Shown: positions 1 to 7,584 of the stretch, piece after piece
How the letters are laid out: every line of letters begins with the position of its first letter
Numbering within the stretch: position 1 is the first letter of the stretch
NCBI RefSeq assembly: GCF_002848345.1
Contig: NZ_CP025429.1
Location: 4,216,001 to 4,280,000 of the forward strand
DNA: 64,000 nucleotides
DNA from: Chromobacterium sp. ATCC 53434
GTDB taxonomy: Bacteria > Pseudomonadota > Gammaproteobacteria > Burkholderiales > Chromobacteriaceae
Direction: 5' to 3'
Made by a program: the position numbers and the translations under genes
Notes under the pieces: model-generated
Told to the model about the DNA's origin: nothing
The model's input: only the letters and a program-made list of their open reading frames with translations
Database searches by the model: none

Positions 1-266
1 GCGCCAACGATTTCGTCGCCCGCTACGGCGGAGAGGAGTTTCTGCTGCTATTGCCCGGAACCGGCCTGGACGGCGCGGCCATGGTCGCCGAGAAGATACG
101 CGCCGCCGTCGAGTCGTCGACGGCGCCGGCCGTCGGCCGGGTGACGATCAGCGCCGGCGTGGCCACCGTCGCCGACAGCGACGCCGCGTCCGACGATGTG
201 GTCCGGCGCGCCGACCAGGCGCTGTACCGGGCCAAGGCCGGCGGCCGCAACCGGGTCGAGGCATAG
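1..266 (+). CDS. Diguanylate cyclase GGDEF domain, C-terminal fragment
   Basis: The gene enters from outside the window; the first complete codon is at base 3. The visible 87 residues are the second half of a GGDEF domain, which makes cyclic di-GMP from two GTP. The active-site motif GGEEF is intact in the stretch [13 protein letters not shown], so the domain is probably catalytic. The end, [15 protein letters not shown], is the usual C-terminus of these domains, so nothing follows the cyclase domain. The sensor part upstream cannot be seen, so the input signal is unknown. It converges on aidB with a 2-bp gap. Confidence 0.93.
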   Translation, partial: ANDFVARYGGEEFLLLLPGTGLDGAAMVAEKIRAAVESSTAPAVGRVTISAGVATVADSDAASDDVVRRADQALYRAKAGGRNRVEA

Positions 267-268
267 CG

Positions 269-1897
269 TCAGAACGGCAGCGCCCTCCGCAGCAAATCGT
301 CCAGCCGCAGTCCCGTCGCGTCCAGCGCGCCGACGACGCCGCCCCAGCGCGCGTCGGCCAGCCGGCTGGCGATGAAACCGTCGGCCACCGGCGCCGGCGC
401 CCTCGCCCTGAGCAGGCAGCCCTGGGCCGTCAGCGCCAGCAGCTGGGCGAGACGGCGCCCCTGGATTTCCAATTGCGCCGGCGGCAACGATGCCAGCGCC
501 GCCAATTCGGCCAGCGCGGCGCGCAGATTTTCGTCGTCGCCGGCCAGGCCGGCCAGTTCGTCCAGCAGGCTTTGCCAGGCATCGGGCTCGCGCCGCAAGG
601 CCCGCAGCACGTCCAGGCACATCACATTGCCCGAACCCTCCCAGATCGAGTTGACCGGCGCCTCGCGGAACAGCCGCGCCATCGGTCCGGCGTCGACATA
701 GCCGTTGCCGCCGAAGACCTCCATCGCCTCGCCGGCCAGTTCCACCGCGCGCTTGCACACCCAGAACTTGGCGGCCGGCGCGACGATGCGCTTCCAGGCC
801 GGCTCGTCGTTCTCGAAACCCTCGGCCAGCCGCACCGCCAGCCACAGCGCCGCCTCGCTCTCCAGCGCCAGATCGGCCAGCACCGCCCGCATCAGCGGCT
901 GTTCGGCCAGCCGCTTGCCGAAGGCCACGCGCTGGCGGGCGTAGGCGACGGCCTGGACCAGGCCCTGGCGGATCAGCGCCGCGCTGCCGATCACGCAATT
1001 GAGCCGGGTATGGGCCGCCATCTCGATGATGGTGGGAATGCCGCGGCCGGCCTCGCCGATCAACACGCCCCAGGCGTCCTGGAACTCGACTTCGCCGCTG
1101 GCGTTGCTGCGGTTGCCGACCTTGTCCTTCAGCCGCTGTATCGCCACCGCGTTGCGGCTGCCGTCCGGCCGCCAGCGCGGCACGTAGAAGCAGGACGGGC
1201 CGCCGTCCGGCGTCTGCGCGACGACCAGATGGGCATCGCTGGTCGGCGCCGAGAAAAACCACTTATGCCCGCGCAGCAGGTATTCGCCGCCGCCTATCGG
1301 CGTCGCCGCCGTGGTGTTGGCGCGCACGTCGGAACCGCCCTGCTTCTCGGTCATGCCCATGCCCAGCCAGACGGACGACTTGCGCTCGACCGGCAGGTCG
1401 CGCCGATCGTGCTCGCGGCTGAACAGCTTGCCGCCCAGCTGCGCCCACAGCGCCGGCTCCCGCCGCAGCAGCGGAATCGCCGCCTGCGTCATCGTCGCCG
1501 GACACAAGGTGCCGGCCTCCAGCTGACCATGCAGATAGAAGCCGGCCAGAAAGGCGGTCCAGCGGCCGGGCCGCTCGCTGTCGAACGGCAGCGACACCAG
1601 GCCCTGCTCCCGATACAGCGCCAGCAGCTCATGCCAGGACGGATGGAAGTCGACGCCGTCGCGCCGGCGGCCTCGCCGGTCGAAGGCCGCCAGTTGCGGC
1701 GCGAAGCGGTTGGCCTGCTCGGCCAGCTCAAAGGTTTCGGCCCGCCCCAGCCGCTCGCCGTAGGCGGTCAGCCACGGTTCGGCCCAATCGGCGCCGGCCC
1801 CCGCCAGCGCCTCTCGCAGCGCCGCGTCGCTCAAAAACAGATTGTAATCCTGCCACTCGTCGTACTGATTGCTCACCTCGTGGGTCTGCCAGATCAT
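269..1897 (-). CDS. aidB: AidB-like acyl-CoA dehydrogenase
   Basis: 542 residues, matching E. coli AidB (541). AidB is an FAD-containing acyl-CoA dehydrogenase homologue of the adaptive response to alkylating agents; it binds DNA and has little dehydrogenase activity (family knowledge). The diagnostic segment GMGMTEKQGGSDVRANT is followed by GHKWFFSAPTSDAHLV, as in AidB, and FGGNGYV lies in the C-terminal helical part. I start at the ATG at 1897 (MIWQTHEVSNQ) because the 40 residues upstream in frame are low-complexity and unlike the family. It lies 97 bp downstream of the AraC/GyrI regulator on the same strand and could be co-transcribed. No ada gene is seen nearby. Confidence 0.88.
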   Translation of the reverse strand: MIWQTHEVSNQYDEWQDYNLFLSDAALREALAGAGADWAEPWLTAYGERLGRAETFELAEQANRFAPQLAAFDRRGRRRDGVDFHPSWHELLALYREQGLVSLPFDSERPGRWTAFLAGFYLHGQLEAGTLCPATMTQAAIPLLRREPALWAQLGGKLFSREHDRRDLPVERKSSVWLGMGMTEKQGGSDVRANTTAATPIGGGEYLLRGHKWFFSAPTSDAHLVVAQTPDGGPSCFYVPRWRPDGSRNAVAIQRLKDKVGNRSNASGEVEFQDAWGVLIGEAGRGIPTIIEMAAHTRLNCVIGSAALIRQGLVQAVAYARQRVAFGKRLAEQPLMRAVLADLALESEAALWLAVRLAEGFENDEPAWKRIVAPAAKFWVCKRAVELAGEAMEVFGGNGYVDAGPMARLFREAPVNSIWEGSGNVMCLDVLRALRREPDAWQSLLDELAGLAGDDENLRAALAELAALASLPPAQLEIQGRRLAQLLALTAQGCLLRARAPAPVADGFIASRLADARWGGVVGALDATGLRLDDLLRRALPF

Positions 1898-1994
1898 GCG
1901 CGCCGCTCCCGAATGACGGCGCCGCCGGTCGGCGGCGCCCGCATGGCTCCAGCTTAACGGCTGCGGCCCGGCCGCGCAGCCGGTCCAAAGCGCA

Positions 1995-2855
1995 TCAGGC
2001 CAAGGGCAGATGGACATCCGTCAGCAGCAGGTGCTCCGGCGTGTCGCTGACCAGGTTCAGATAGTGGAAATAGACCGGAAAGTCGCGCAGCGCCTCGCCG
2101 CTGGCCGGCAGCCACTCCCGATACAGATACCAGACCGCGTCGCCTATCTTGTGGTGCGATCCCTGATGGCGCACCACCGCGCAGCGGCCTCCCGGGATCT
2201 CCTTGTTCACCACGCCCTGCCGATTGGCCGGCACCGCGCCGGCGACGCTGCCGCAGATGTCGAAGCGAAAGCGCTCGGGCTCGGTGGTTTCCGGATTGTC
2301 GTAGGCGATGCCGTAGGTCCGGCTGCTGCCTACCGGCGACAAGCCCGTCTCCTTGCGCCATTCGATGAAGCGCAGCACGCTGTCGTTGACCCGCTCCGGC
2401 GGCCCCAGATGCTCCAGCGCCGCAACCACGACCGGTTCGACTGTGACGATTTTGACTTCCATGTTTTCCATCCTCTCGCTGACGGGAGGCGTCATCCGCG
2501 CATGCCAGCCCGGCCAATCCGGCTGGCGCCGGAACTGGCTGGGCGATTGGCCCAGCGCTTGCCGGAAAGCGCGCGAAAACGACTCGGGATTGTCGAAACC
2601 GCAGTCCAGCGCGATCTCGGTGATCTGGCGCCCAGGCTGGAAAGCCAGCCAGTAGGACGCCCGGCGCAGCCGCTGCATCAGAATGTAGCGGGCCACGCCC
2701 ACACCGAGATAGGCCGAGAACTGACGGTGGAAATGGAAGCGCGAGAAATGGGCCACCTGGCTGAGCCGCTCGACGTCAAGAGGCTGATCCAGATGGCTGG
2801 CGATGTAATCCAGTACTTTTTCGAAACGCCGCGCATAGCGGTCCGCCTTGTCCAT
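1995..2855 (-). CDS. AraC-family regulator with GyrI-like effector domain
   Basis: 286 residues in two parts. Residues ~10-110 form the AraC-type DNA-binding domain with two helix-turn-helices (LDVERLSQVAHFSRFHFHRQF and ITEIALDCGFDNPESFSRAF). Residues ~130-286 are a GyrI/SoxS-like small-molecule binding domain, with VEPVVVAALEHLGP at its start and the VYFHYLNLV stretch near the end. Regulators with this layout (Rob is the best known) respond to small hydrophobic compounds or drugs. The gene precedes aidB on the same strand, so aidB is a possible target, but no operator was identified. Confidence 0.9.
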   Translation of the reverse strand: MDKADRYARRFEKVLDYIASHLDQPLDVERLSQVAHFSRFHFHRQFSAYLGVGVARYILMQRLRRASYWLAFQPGRQITEIALDCGFDNPESFSRAFRQALGQSPSQFRRQPDWPGWHARMTPPVSERMENMEVKIVTVEPVVVAALEHLGPPERVNDSVLRFIEWRKETGLSPVGSSRTYGIAYDNPETTEPERFRFDICGSVAGAVPANRQGVVNKEIPGGRCAVVRHQGSHHKIGDAVWYLYREWLPASGEALRDFPVYFHYLNLVSDTPEHLLLTDVHLPLA

Positions 2856-2971
2856 GCTCGTCCTCCATGGCGGCCACTATGCCGGAACCGGCGGCCCGGT
2901 TCTTGACGCGGCTTGCTCTGATTCGCACCGGCGGCGGGCGCGGCCGCCGGGCGCACCAGTATAGCCGCAGC

Positions 2972-4669
2972 CTAGTCGGCCTCGCCCGCCCACGGCGCGA
3001 TCAGCCGCTCCGGCGTGCAGCAGGCCGGGCGCTTCAGCACGAAATCGCGGCAGCGCTCGGCGAAGCCGTGGCGGTTTTCCACCATGTCCAGCCGCATCTC
3101 GGCCAGCTCGACCTTGCGGCATTGCTCCAGCTGACGCGGGTCGAGATTCTGCTTGGCCTGCCAGCGTTCCGGCCAGGCCGCGCGCGCCTGGCGCGCCGTC
3201 AGCAACAGCCAGCTGCCGAACTGGCCGGCGTCGCGCGGACCGATGTCCTGCACCATGCCCAGCCGCCAGGCCTGGCGCGCGCCTATCGGCAGGCAGTCGC
3301 CGACCAGCCGCGCGGCCGCCTCTCCGCCGGCCGCGCGCGGCAGCGTATAGGTCCAGTATTCCGAACCGTACAGGCCCATGGTCTGGTAATGCGGATTGAA
3401 CACCACGCCCTGGCGCGCCAACACCACGTCGGCGGCCAAGGCCAGCATCACCCCGCCGGCGCCGGCGTTGCCGGCGACGCCGGCCACCGTCAGCTGCGGC
3501 GCGGTCAGGATTTCCAGGCAAACATCGTCTATCGCCTGAATATTGCGCCAGGCCTCGGCGCCAGGATCGGCCGCCGCCTGGATCACATTCAGGTGGACGC
3601 CGTTGCAGAAGCTGCCGCGGCCGCTGCGCAACAGCAAGGTGTCGGTGTCCTGCCGCTTGGCCCAGCGCAAGGCCCGCTGCAGCCGGCGGCATTGCTCGGT
3701 GCTGAACGCGCCGTTGTAGAGCTCGAAGGTCAGCTCGCCGACCCGACCCACCTGACGGTAGCGGATGGGCTGATACAGCTCCTCGCAATGCGGATCGGTG
3801 TCCACCGCCCACTCCAGCGCCGGCGTCTGCTCCAATAGGCCGGCCAGCACATGGCGCGCCGGCTGCTTGAACGTCTGCTCGCCGGCCTCCGGCCGCCGCC
3901 TCAGCGATCCTATCCACAGGCTGGCGTCGCCGGCGCCGACCAGCACCGCGTCGTCGTGCACCGCCAGAATCCGCCCCGGTTCTCCGATGCGGTAGTCCAG
4001 ATGGGCGTCATACAGGTAGTAGCGCCCTCCGGCCAGTTCCGCCAGCACGCCGGGCTGGCCGTCGGCGGCGTCGATGCGGCGCTTGATCGCGGCGGCCGGC
4101 GCCTTCCAGTCGAAAGCGCGGTCCGCCTGGACCATATTCGGCTGCAGGCGCCCGCGCACCGCCGGATCGGCATAGTCGACCGCCTGCGGCCGGTAGCCGC
4201 CGATGAATTTCTCCACCACGTCGCGGATGCAGTACATCGCCGCGTCGCTGACCGGGCCGTTGTACAGCTCGGACTTGCGAATGTCGGCCGGCATGTCGAA
4301 CTCGCGACTGGACCATACCGGGCCGGCGTCCATCTCCTCCACCGCCTGCAATGCGGTGACGCCCCAGACCTTGCTCTCCCGGCTGATCGCCCAATCCAAC
4401 GCCGACGCGCCGCGGTCGCCGACGATGCCGGGATGGACGATCACCACCGGGAACGGGCTGTCGCGCCACAACTCCGTCGGCACCCTGTCCTTCAGGAAAG
4501 GGCAGATCACCAGATGCGGCCGCGCCGCGCGCACCCGCCGGATGACGTCATCGGCGCCGCTGAACAACACCACGCTGGGCTCATGGCCCGATTCGCGCAA
4601 TTCCAGCCAAGCGCGCTGGCTCAAGCCGTTGAAGGCGGTGGACAACAAAACGATTCTCAAGGATTGCAC
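2972..4669 (-). CDS. hypX: HypX/HoxX-like hydrogenase maturation protein
   Basis: 565 residues in two domains. The N-terminal ~270 residues resemble formyl-tetrahydrofolate transferases (VIVHPGIVGDRGASALDWAI, then WGVTALQAVEEMDAGPVW). The C-terminal ~280 resemble enoyl-CoA hydratases (crotonase fold; GNAGAGGVMLALAADVVLARQG). This fusion is characteristic of HypX, which makes the CO ligand of the [NiFe]-hydrogenase active site from a formyl group through formyl-CoA (family knowledge). No hydrogenase or other hyp gene is in the window, so the partner must lie elsewhere or the protein has another use. The start at 4669 gives MQSLRIVLLST, the expected beginning of the formyltransferase fold. Confidence 0.87.
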   Translation of the reverse strand: MQSLRIVLLSTAFNGLSQRAWLELRESGHEPSVVLFSGADDVIRRVRAARPHLVICPFLKDRVPTELWRDSPFPVVIVHPGIVGDRGASALDWAISRESKVWGVTALQAVEEMDAGPVWSSREFDMPADIRKSELYNGPVSDAAMYCIRDVVEKFIGGYRPQAVDYADPAVRGRLQPNMVQADRAFDWKAPAAAIKRRIDAADGQPGVLAELAGGRYYLYDAHLDYRIGEPGRILAVHDDAVLVGAGDASLWIGSLRRRPEAGEQTFKQPARHVLAGLLEQTPALEWAVDTDPHCEELYQPIRYRQVGRVGELTFELYNGAFSTEQCRRLQRALRWAKRQDTDTLLLRSGRGSFCNGVHLNVIQAAADPGAEAWRNIQAIDDVCLEILTAPQLTVAGVAGNAGAGGVMLALAADVVLARQGVVFNPHYQTMGLYGSEYWTYTLPRAAGGEAAARLVGDCLPIGARQAWRLGMVQDIGPRDAGQFGSWLLLTARQARAAWPERWQAKQNLDPRQLEQCRKVELAEMRLDMVENRHGFAERCRDFVLKRPACCTPERLIAPWAGEAD

Positions 4670-4803
4670 TGCACTTTCTCCATAAAATTAACGACTTAAA
4701 TGGCGAAAATGCTACGCATCCAAATAATAAACACATTTGACTCAAACCAATGTTCAAGCCAACGGCATGACCGACATGTCCAAAAGGACAGGTACGCCTC
4801 GGA

Positions 4804-4837
4804 CAAAAAAAATACCCGCCGACAACAGGTCGGCGGG
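4804..4837 (-). terminator. Rho-independent terminator, probably of the hydrolase operon
   Basis: On the minus strand a 9-bp stem CCCGCCGAC / GTCGGCGGG with a 5-base loop (4815-4837) is followed by a run of Ts (4804-4812). It is oriented to end transcription from the hydrolase gene at 5149-6759. The MITE at 4882-5148 now lies between that gene's stop codon and this terminator. Confidence 0.8.
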
Positions 4838-4881
4838 CCAGGAGGGTAGAGAATGATGGAATGCGGACAGCCGGTCCCTTA

Positions 4882-5148
4882 GAGCCTGTTTACGATCTTT
4901 TGACGAGCATCGCAGCCCAGCCAGCAGGTCAGATGCAAGGCGGAGGGCGTAGGCCTTGGTCATTCCAAGGTCCAGCCCGACAACGCCGCAGATGGCCTGC
5001 TGGCTGGGCTACCCTCCGGGGCCGTTTTCTGTCGGCGCATGGCTTTGTCAAACGTCCCTTGCAGTGAACGACACTGCGGCGGGCCGCTTTCCGCGCCCTG
5101 CATCCGGCAGAAAACCACCGATGTCGCAAAAAGACCGTAAACAGGCTC
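4882..5148. mobile_element. 267-bp MITE-like element with terminal inverted repeats and TTA duplication
   Basis: The ends are inverted repeats: GAGCCTGTTTACGATCTTTT on the left and the complement of GAGCCTGTTTACGGTCTTTT on the right, with similarity continuing to about 31 bp. The element is flanked by TTA on both sides (4879-4881 and 5149-5151), as expected for a 3-bp target duplication. Inside is a second inverted pair (AGCCCAGCCAGCAGG near 4914 and its complement near 5000). There is no transposase frame, so it is non-autonomous. The 3-bp TNA-type duplication and GAGCC ends recall the IS1031 group of IS5-family elements, but that assignment is from memory. Confidence 0.82.
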
Positions 5149-6759
5149 TTACATCCCCATCGCCGGCTGCCGGCTGCGCGCCGGCTGCTGCGCCTGCGGC
5201 TTGGCCGGCTCCTGGCCGGCCTCCGGCGCGGCCGCCAGCTGGGCGATGGAATGGTGGGCCGCCTGCACGATGGCGTCCTTCAACTCCACCGCCGCGTGCT
5301 GCACCTTGTTGGCCGCGTTCTTGCACAACATGCTGATCTTGCCCGGATCGGCGGCGTTGACCACCGCCGCCTCGGCCTTGGCCATGCCCTTTTTCCAGCC
5401 TTCCACCGCCAGCGCGGCGCCGAGGTTGTCGATATGCTGGGCGCCCAGGTCCTTCAGCCGGCCGTCGCGCTGCTGCAGCTCCTTCACCCGGTCCACCGCC
5501 TGGTCGAGCAGGCTCTGCTTGCCGGCCGACAGGCCTGCCTGCTGTTGATTGGCCGCCTGCAGCGCCTCCGGCTTGAAGAATTCCTCCTTGGGCCGCAACG
5601 CGCCCAGCAAGGGCTGCTTGGACCAGTACGGGTTGGTGCTCAGATTGACTTCGGCCGGCCCGGTCGAGGTCTGCGAGCCGAAGAAGATCTGCTCGCCCTT
5701 CTCGTTGCGGCCCTTGTAGACGGCCACATGCTGGCCGCTCTGGCCCTTGAACATCAGGACATCGCCCGGCTTCAGATCGTCCTTGCTCTGGATCAGATCG
5801 AAGTGCTTCTTCGCGTAGTCGGTCAGATTGGCGTCCGGATGCTTGCCGCCATGGCCACCGTTGAACAGCGTATGGGTGCTGAAGCCCTCGGCGGTCGGAA
5901 ACTTGTCGGTCACCCGGGTGCCGCCCAGTTGCAGGCTGCGCCACACCAGCGACGAGCAATCGACGCCCTTCTTCCCGTCCCTGTCCAGATCCTGCTCGTA
6001 GCGGCTGCCGTCGATGCGGTTGCCGCTCTTCTTGCTGGCCAGCTGGCCGGCCATGTCTTCACGGCCGTATTCGAAGCTGCCGTCGCCGAAATGCGCCAGC
6101 GTCGCGTTGACCATGCGCGTGCCGGCGTCGGCTGCGGCGGCCGGCTTGGCGCCGGTTTCGGCCTGGCGCGACGCTTGCGCCTGGGCAGGTTGCGCCGGGA
6201 CGTGCTGCGCCGCCGGCGCGGCGGCCTGCGCCTCGGCGCCGGCTTCCGGATGCGCCTTGCGGGCCGCGGCCAGCGCGCGGCGCATCGTCGGGCCATGGAA
6301 CAGCTCGATCATGCTGCCGGCGTAGTTCTCGGCGGTGGCGTAGCCGCCTTTTTGCAAGGCATGGGCTTCCTTGGCCAGATCGCCCTTGACGCCCTCGCTC
6401 AACAGCCCCGCCTTCGCATAGCGTTCGCTGTTCTGCAGCAGGCGCATCCGGTCTTCCAGCGAAGCCGCCACCGACGGATAGACGCGGAAGGCGTCGTCGA
6501 CCCAGACCTTCTTGCCGTGCTGCTTTTCCCAGACGTGATAAACCTTGGAATCGCCCTGCCACGACCCGCCGGCCTTGATATTGAAGACGTTGTTGCTGCC
6601 GGGCAGGACCTTCTCGCCCCAGCCGGTCTCCTGGGCGGCCTGGGCCAGAATCAGCTCCCAGGACATGCCGGTCTTGCGCGACGCCTCCCGCGCCGCCGGG
6701 TACAGGGAAACAACGAAATTGATCTTGTCCTGCGTGGTGTAGTTCTTCTTTTCAGCCAT
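5149..6759 (-). CDS. Two-domain peptidoglycan hydrolase (glucosaminidase + NlpC/P60-like), candidate secreted antibacterial effector
   Basis: 536 residues from the ATG at 6759, which has AAGGA 7 bases upstream; a GTG lies one codon earlier. Residues ~10-160 are a FlgJ/LytG-type glucosaminidase domain with the likely catalytic Glu44 in QAAQETGWGE. An Ala/Gln-rich linker (~175-215) follows. Residues ~220-390 look like an NlpC/P60-type cysteine peptidase: Cys268 in GVDCSSLVW and His344 in GQHVAVYKG. A helical ~120-residue tail ends in a Gln/Pro/Ala-rich stretch. There is no signal peptide, which argues against Sec export and for delivery by a secretion machine. A small exported protein lies 43 bp upstream in the same operon. 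The stop codon TAA falls exactly in the MITE's target duplication. A phage endolysin origin is possible, but no phage genes are nearby. Confidence 0.82.
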   Translation of the reverse strand: MAEKKNYTTQDKINFVVSLYPAAREASRKTGMSWELILAQAAQETGWGEKVLPGSNNVFNIKAGGSWQGDSKVYHVWEKQHGKKVWVDDAFRVYPSVAASLEDRMRLLQNSERYAKAGLLSEGVKGDLAKEAHALQKGGYATAENYAGSMIELFHGPTMRRALAAARKAHPEAGAEAQAAAPAAQHVPAQPAQAQASRQAETGAKPAAAADAGTRMVNATLAHFGDGSFEYGREDMAGQLASKKSGNRIDGSRYEQDLDRDGKKGVDCSSLVWRSLQLGGTRVTDKFPTAEGFSTHTLFNGGHGGKHPDANLTDYAKKHFDLIQSKDDLKPGDVLMFKGQSGQHVAVYKGRNEKGEQIFFGSQTSTGPAEVNLSTNPYWSKQPLLGALRPKEEFFKPEALQAANQQQAGLSAGKQSLLDQAVDRVKELQQRDGRLKDLGAQHIDNLGAALAVEGWKKGMAKAEAAVVNAADPGKISMLCKNAANKVQHAAVELKDAIVQAAHHSIAQLAAAPEAGQEPAKPQAQQPARSRQPAMGM

Positions 6760-6802
6760 CACGGTTTCCTTAACTGGTTGATCCGAATCAATCGCCGATC
6801 GC

Positions 6803-7414
6803 TCACTTGAGCACGGTCAGGTCCGGCGTCAACCGGACGACGAAAGGCTTGCCCTGGCTGCCGCCCAGGGCATCCGGGTACACCTTGCCGCTGACCAGCA
6901 GACGGCCGGCCGCGTCGAGCGCGAATCCCGCCTTGCCCCTTTCCACCCTCGCCACGCCGGAGTTTTGTCCGGCATAACGCACCGGCAGCATCACTCGCTT
7001 GACCAGGCGTCCGCGCTCGATGCGGTCGACGAACAGCAGCACCTGCTTGTCGCTGACGAAGGAGCTGGTATCCAACTCCTCCACCGCATACCAGGCCGAA
7101 CCAAGCTGCAGGCATCCGACGGCGCTGGCGCCGCTGTAATCCGGATCCGGCAACGGCAGCTTGATGCGCTGTCGGACCGCCGCGCCCTTCTTCACCAGCA
7201 GCACCGCGCGGCTGTCGACGCCGTCAATCGCTTCGCCGCCGGCCACGCAAACGCCGCCATCGGCCAACGGCGTCTGCCGGCTGGCGGTGAACACGGCCTC
7301 CGCCTCATCGTCCTGTTCCGCTACGGCATGCTGCGCGCCCAAGCTGCCGGCTATGGCCAAGCCGACCAGCAACCATGTTCTGGACCACGCCAGCCGCCCC
7401 TTCATCGCCCCCAT
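6803..7414 (-). CDS. Small exported protein, candidate immunity protein
   Basis: 203 residues that I do not recognise by family. The N-terminus has a basic start and hydrophobic core (WLLVGLAIAGSLG), then a signal-peptidase site near AVA|EQ (about residue 32), so the mature ~170-residue protein should be periplasmic. No lipobox cysteine is seen. The ATG at 7414 has GGAG 5 bases upstream. It is the first gene of a two-gene operon with the peptidoglycan hydrolase (43 bp apart). A periplasmic protein encoded beside a signal-less cell-wall hydrolase is the usual layout of an immunity/effector pair; that role is inference from context. Confidence 0.7.
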   Translation of the reverse strand: MGAMKGRLAWSRTWLLVGLAIAGSLGAQHAVAEQDDEAEAVFTASRQTPLADGGVCVAGGEAIDGVDSRAVLLVKKGAAVRQRIKLPLPDPDYSGASAVGCLQLGSAWYAVEELDTSSFVSDKQVLLFVDRIERGRLVKRVMLPVRYAGQNSGVARVERGKAGFALDAAGRLLVSGKVYPDALGGSQGKPFVVRLTPDLTVLK

Positions 7415-7510
7415 ATTCTCTCCAAAATGTTTTACTACAATGAATACTATATCAAATATTATTTAACGCAAGCGACCACGCGAAATACACAGCCATACTC
7501 AAGTATCGCC

Positions 7511-7530
7511 AAATGCCAAGCATGGCATTT
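7511..7530. promoter_or_regulatory. Palindrome in an AT-rich divergent intergenic region
   Basis: AAATGCCA and TGGCATTT form perfect 8-bp arms around the spacer AGCA. It lies in the 170-bp region (7415-7584) between the exported protein gene (minus) and the pseudouridine synthase (plus). The first ~90 bases of this region are strikingly AT-rich for this genome. It could be an operator for either gene; no regulator family can be assigned. Confidence 0.4.
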
Positions 7531-7584
7531 GTCAGCGCCGCCGCCGCAAACGATAATCGCCGGCGACAAACGGAAGGAAGTCCA

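Noticed and set aside
48..1262. Long minus-strand frame opposite the GGDEF fragment and overlapping aidB
   Set aside because: Arg/Gly/Ala-rich translation typical of a shadow frame; aidB in the correct frame explains the region.
4754..4963. Small 69-codon minus-strand frame
   Set aside because: It runs through the terminator hairpin and into the MITE end, and has no ribosome-binding site or family similarity.
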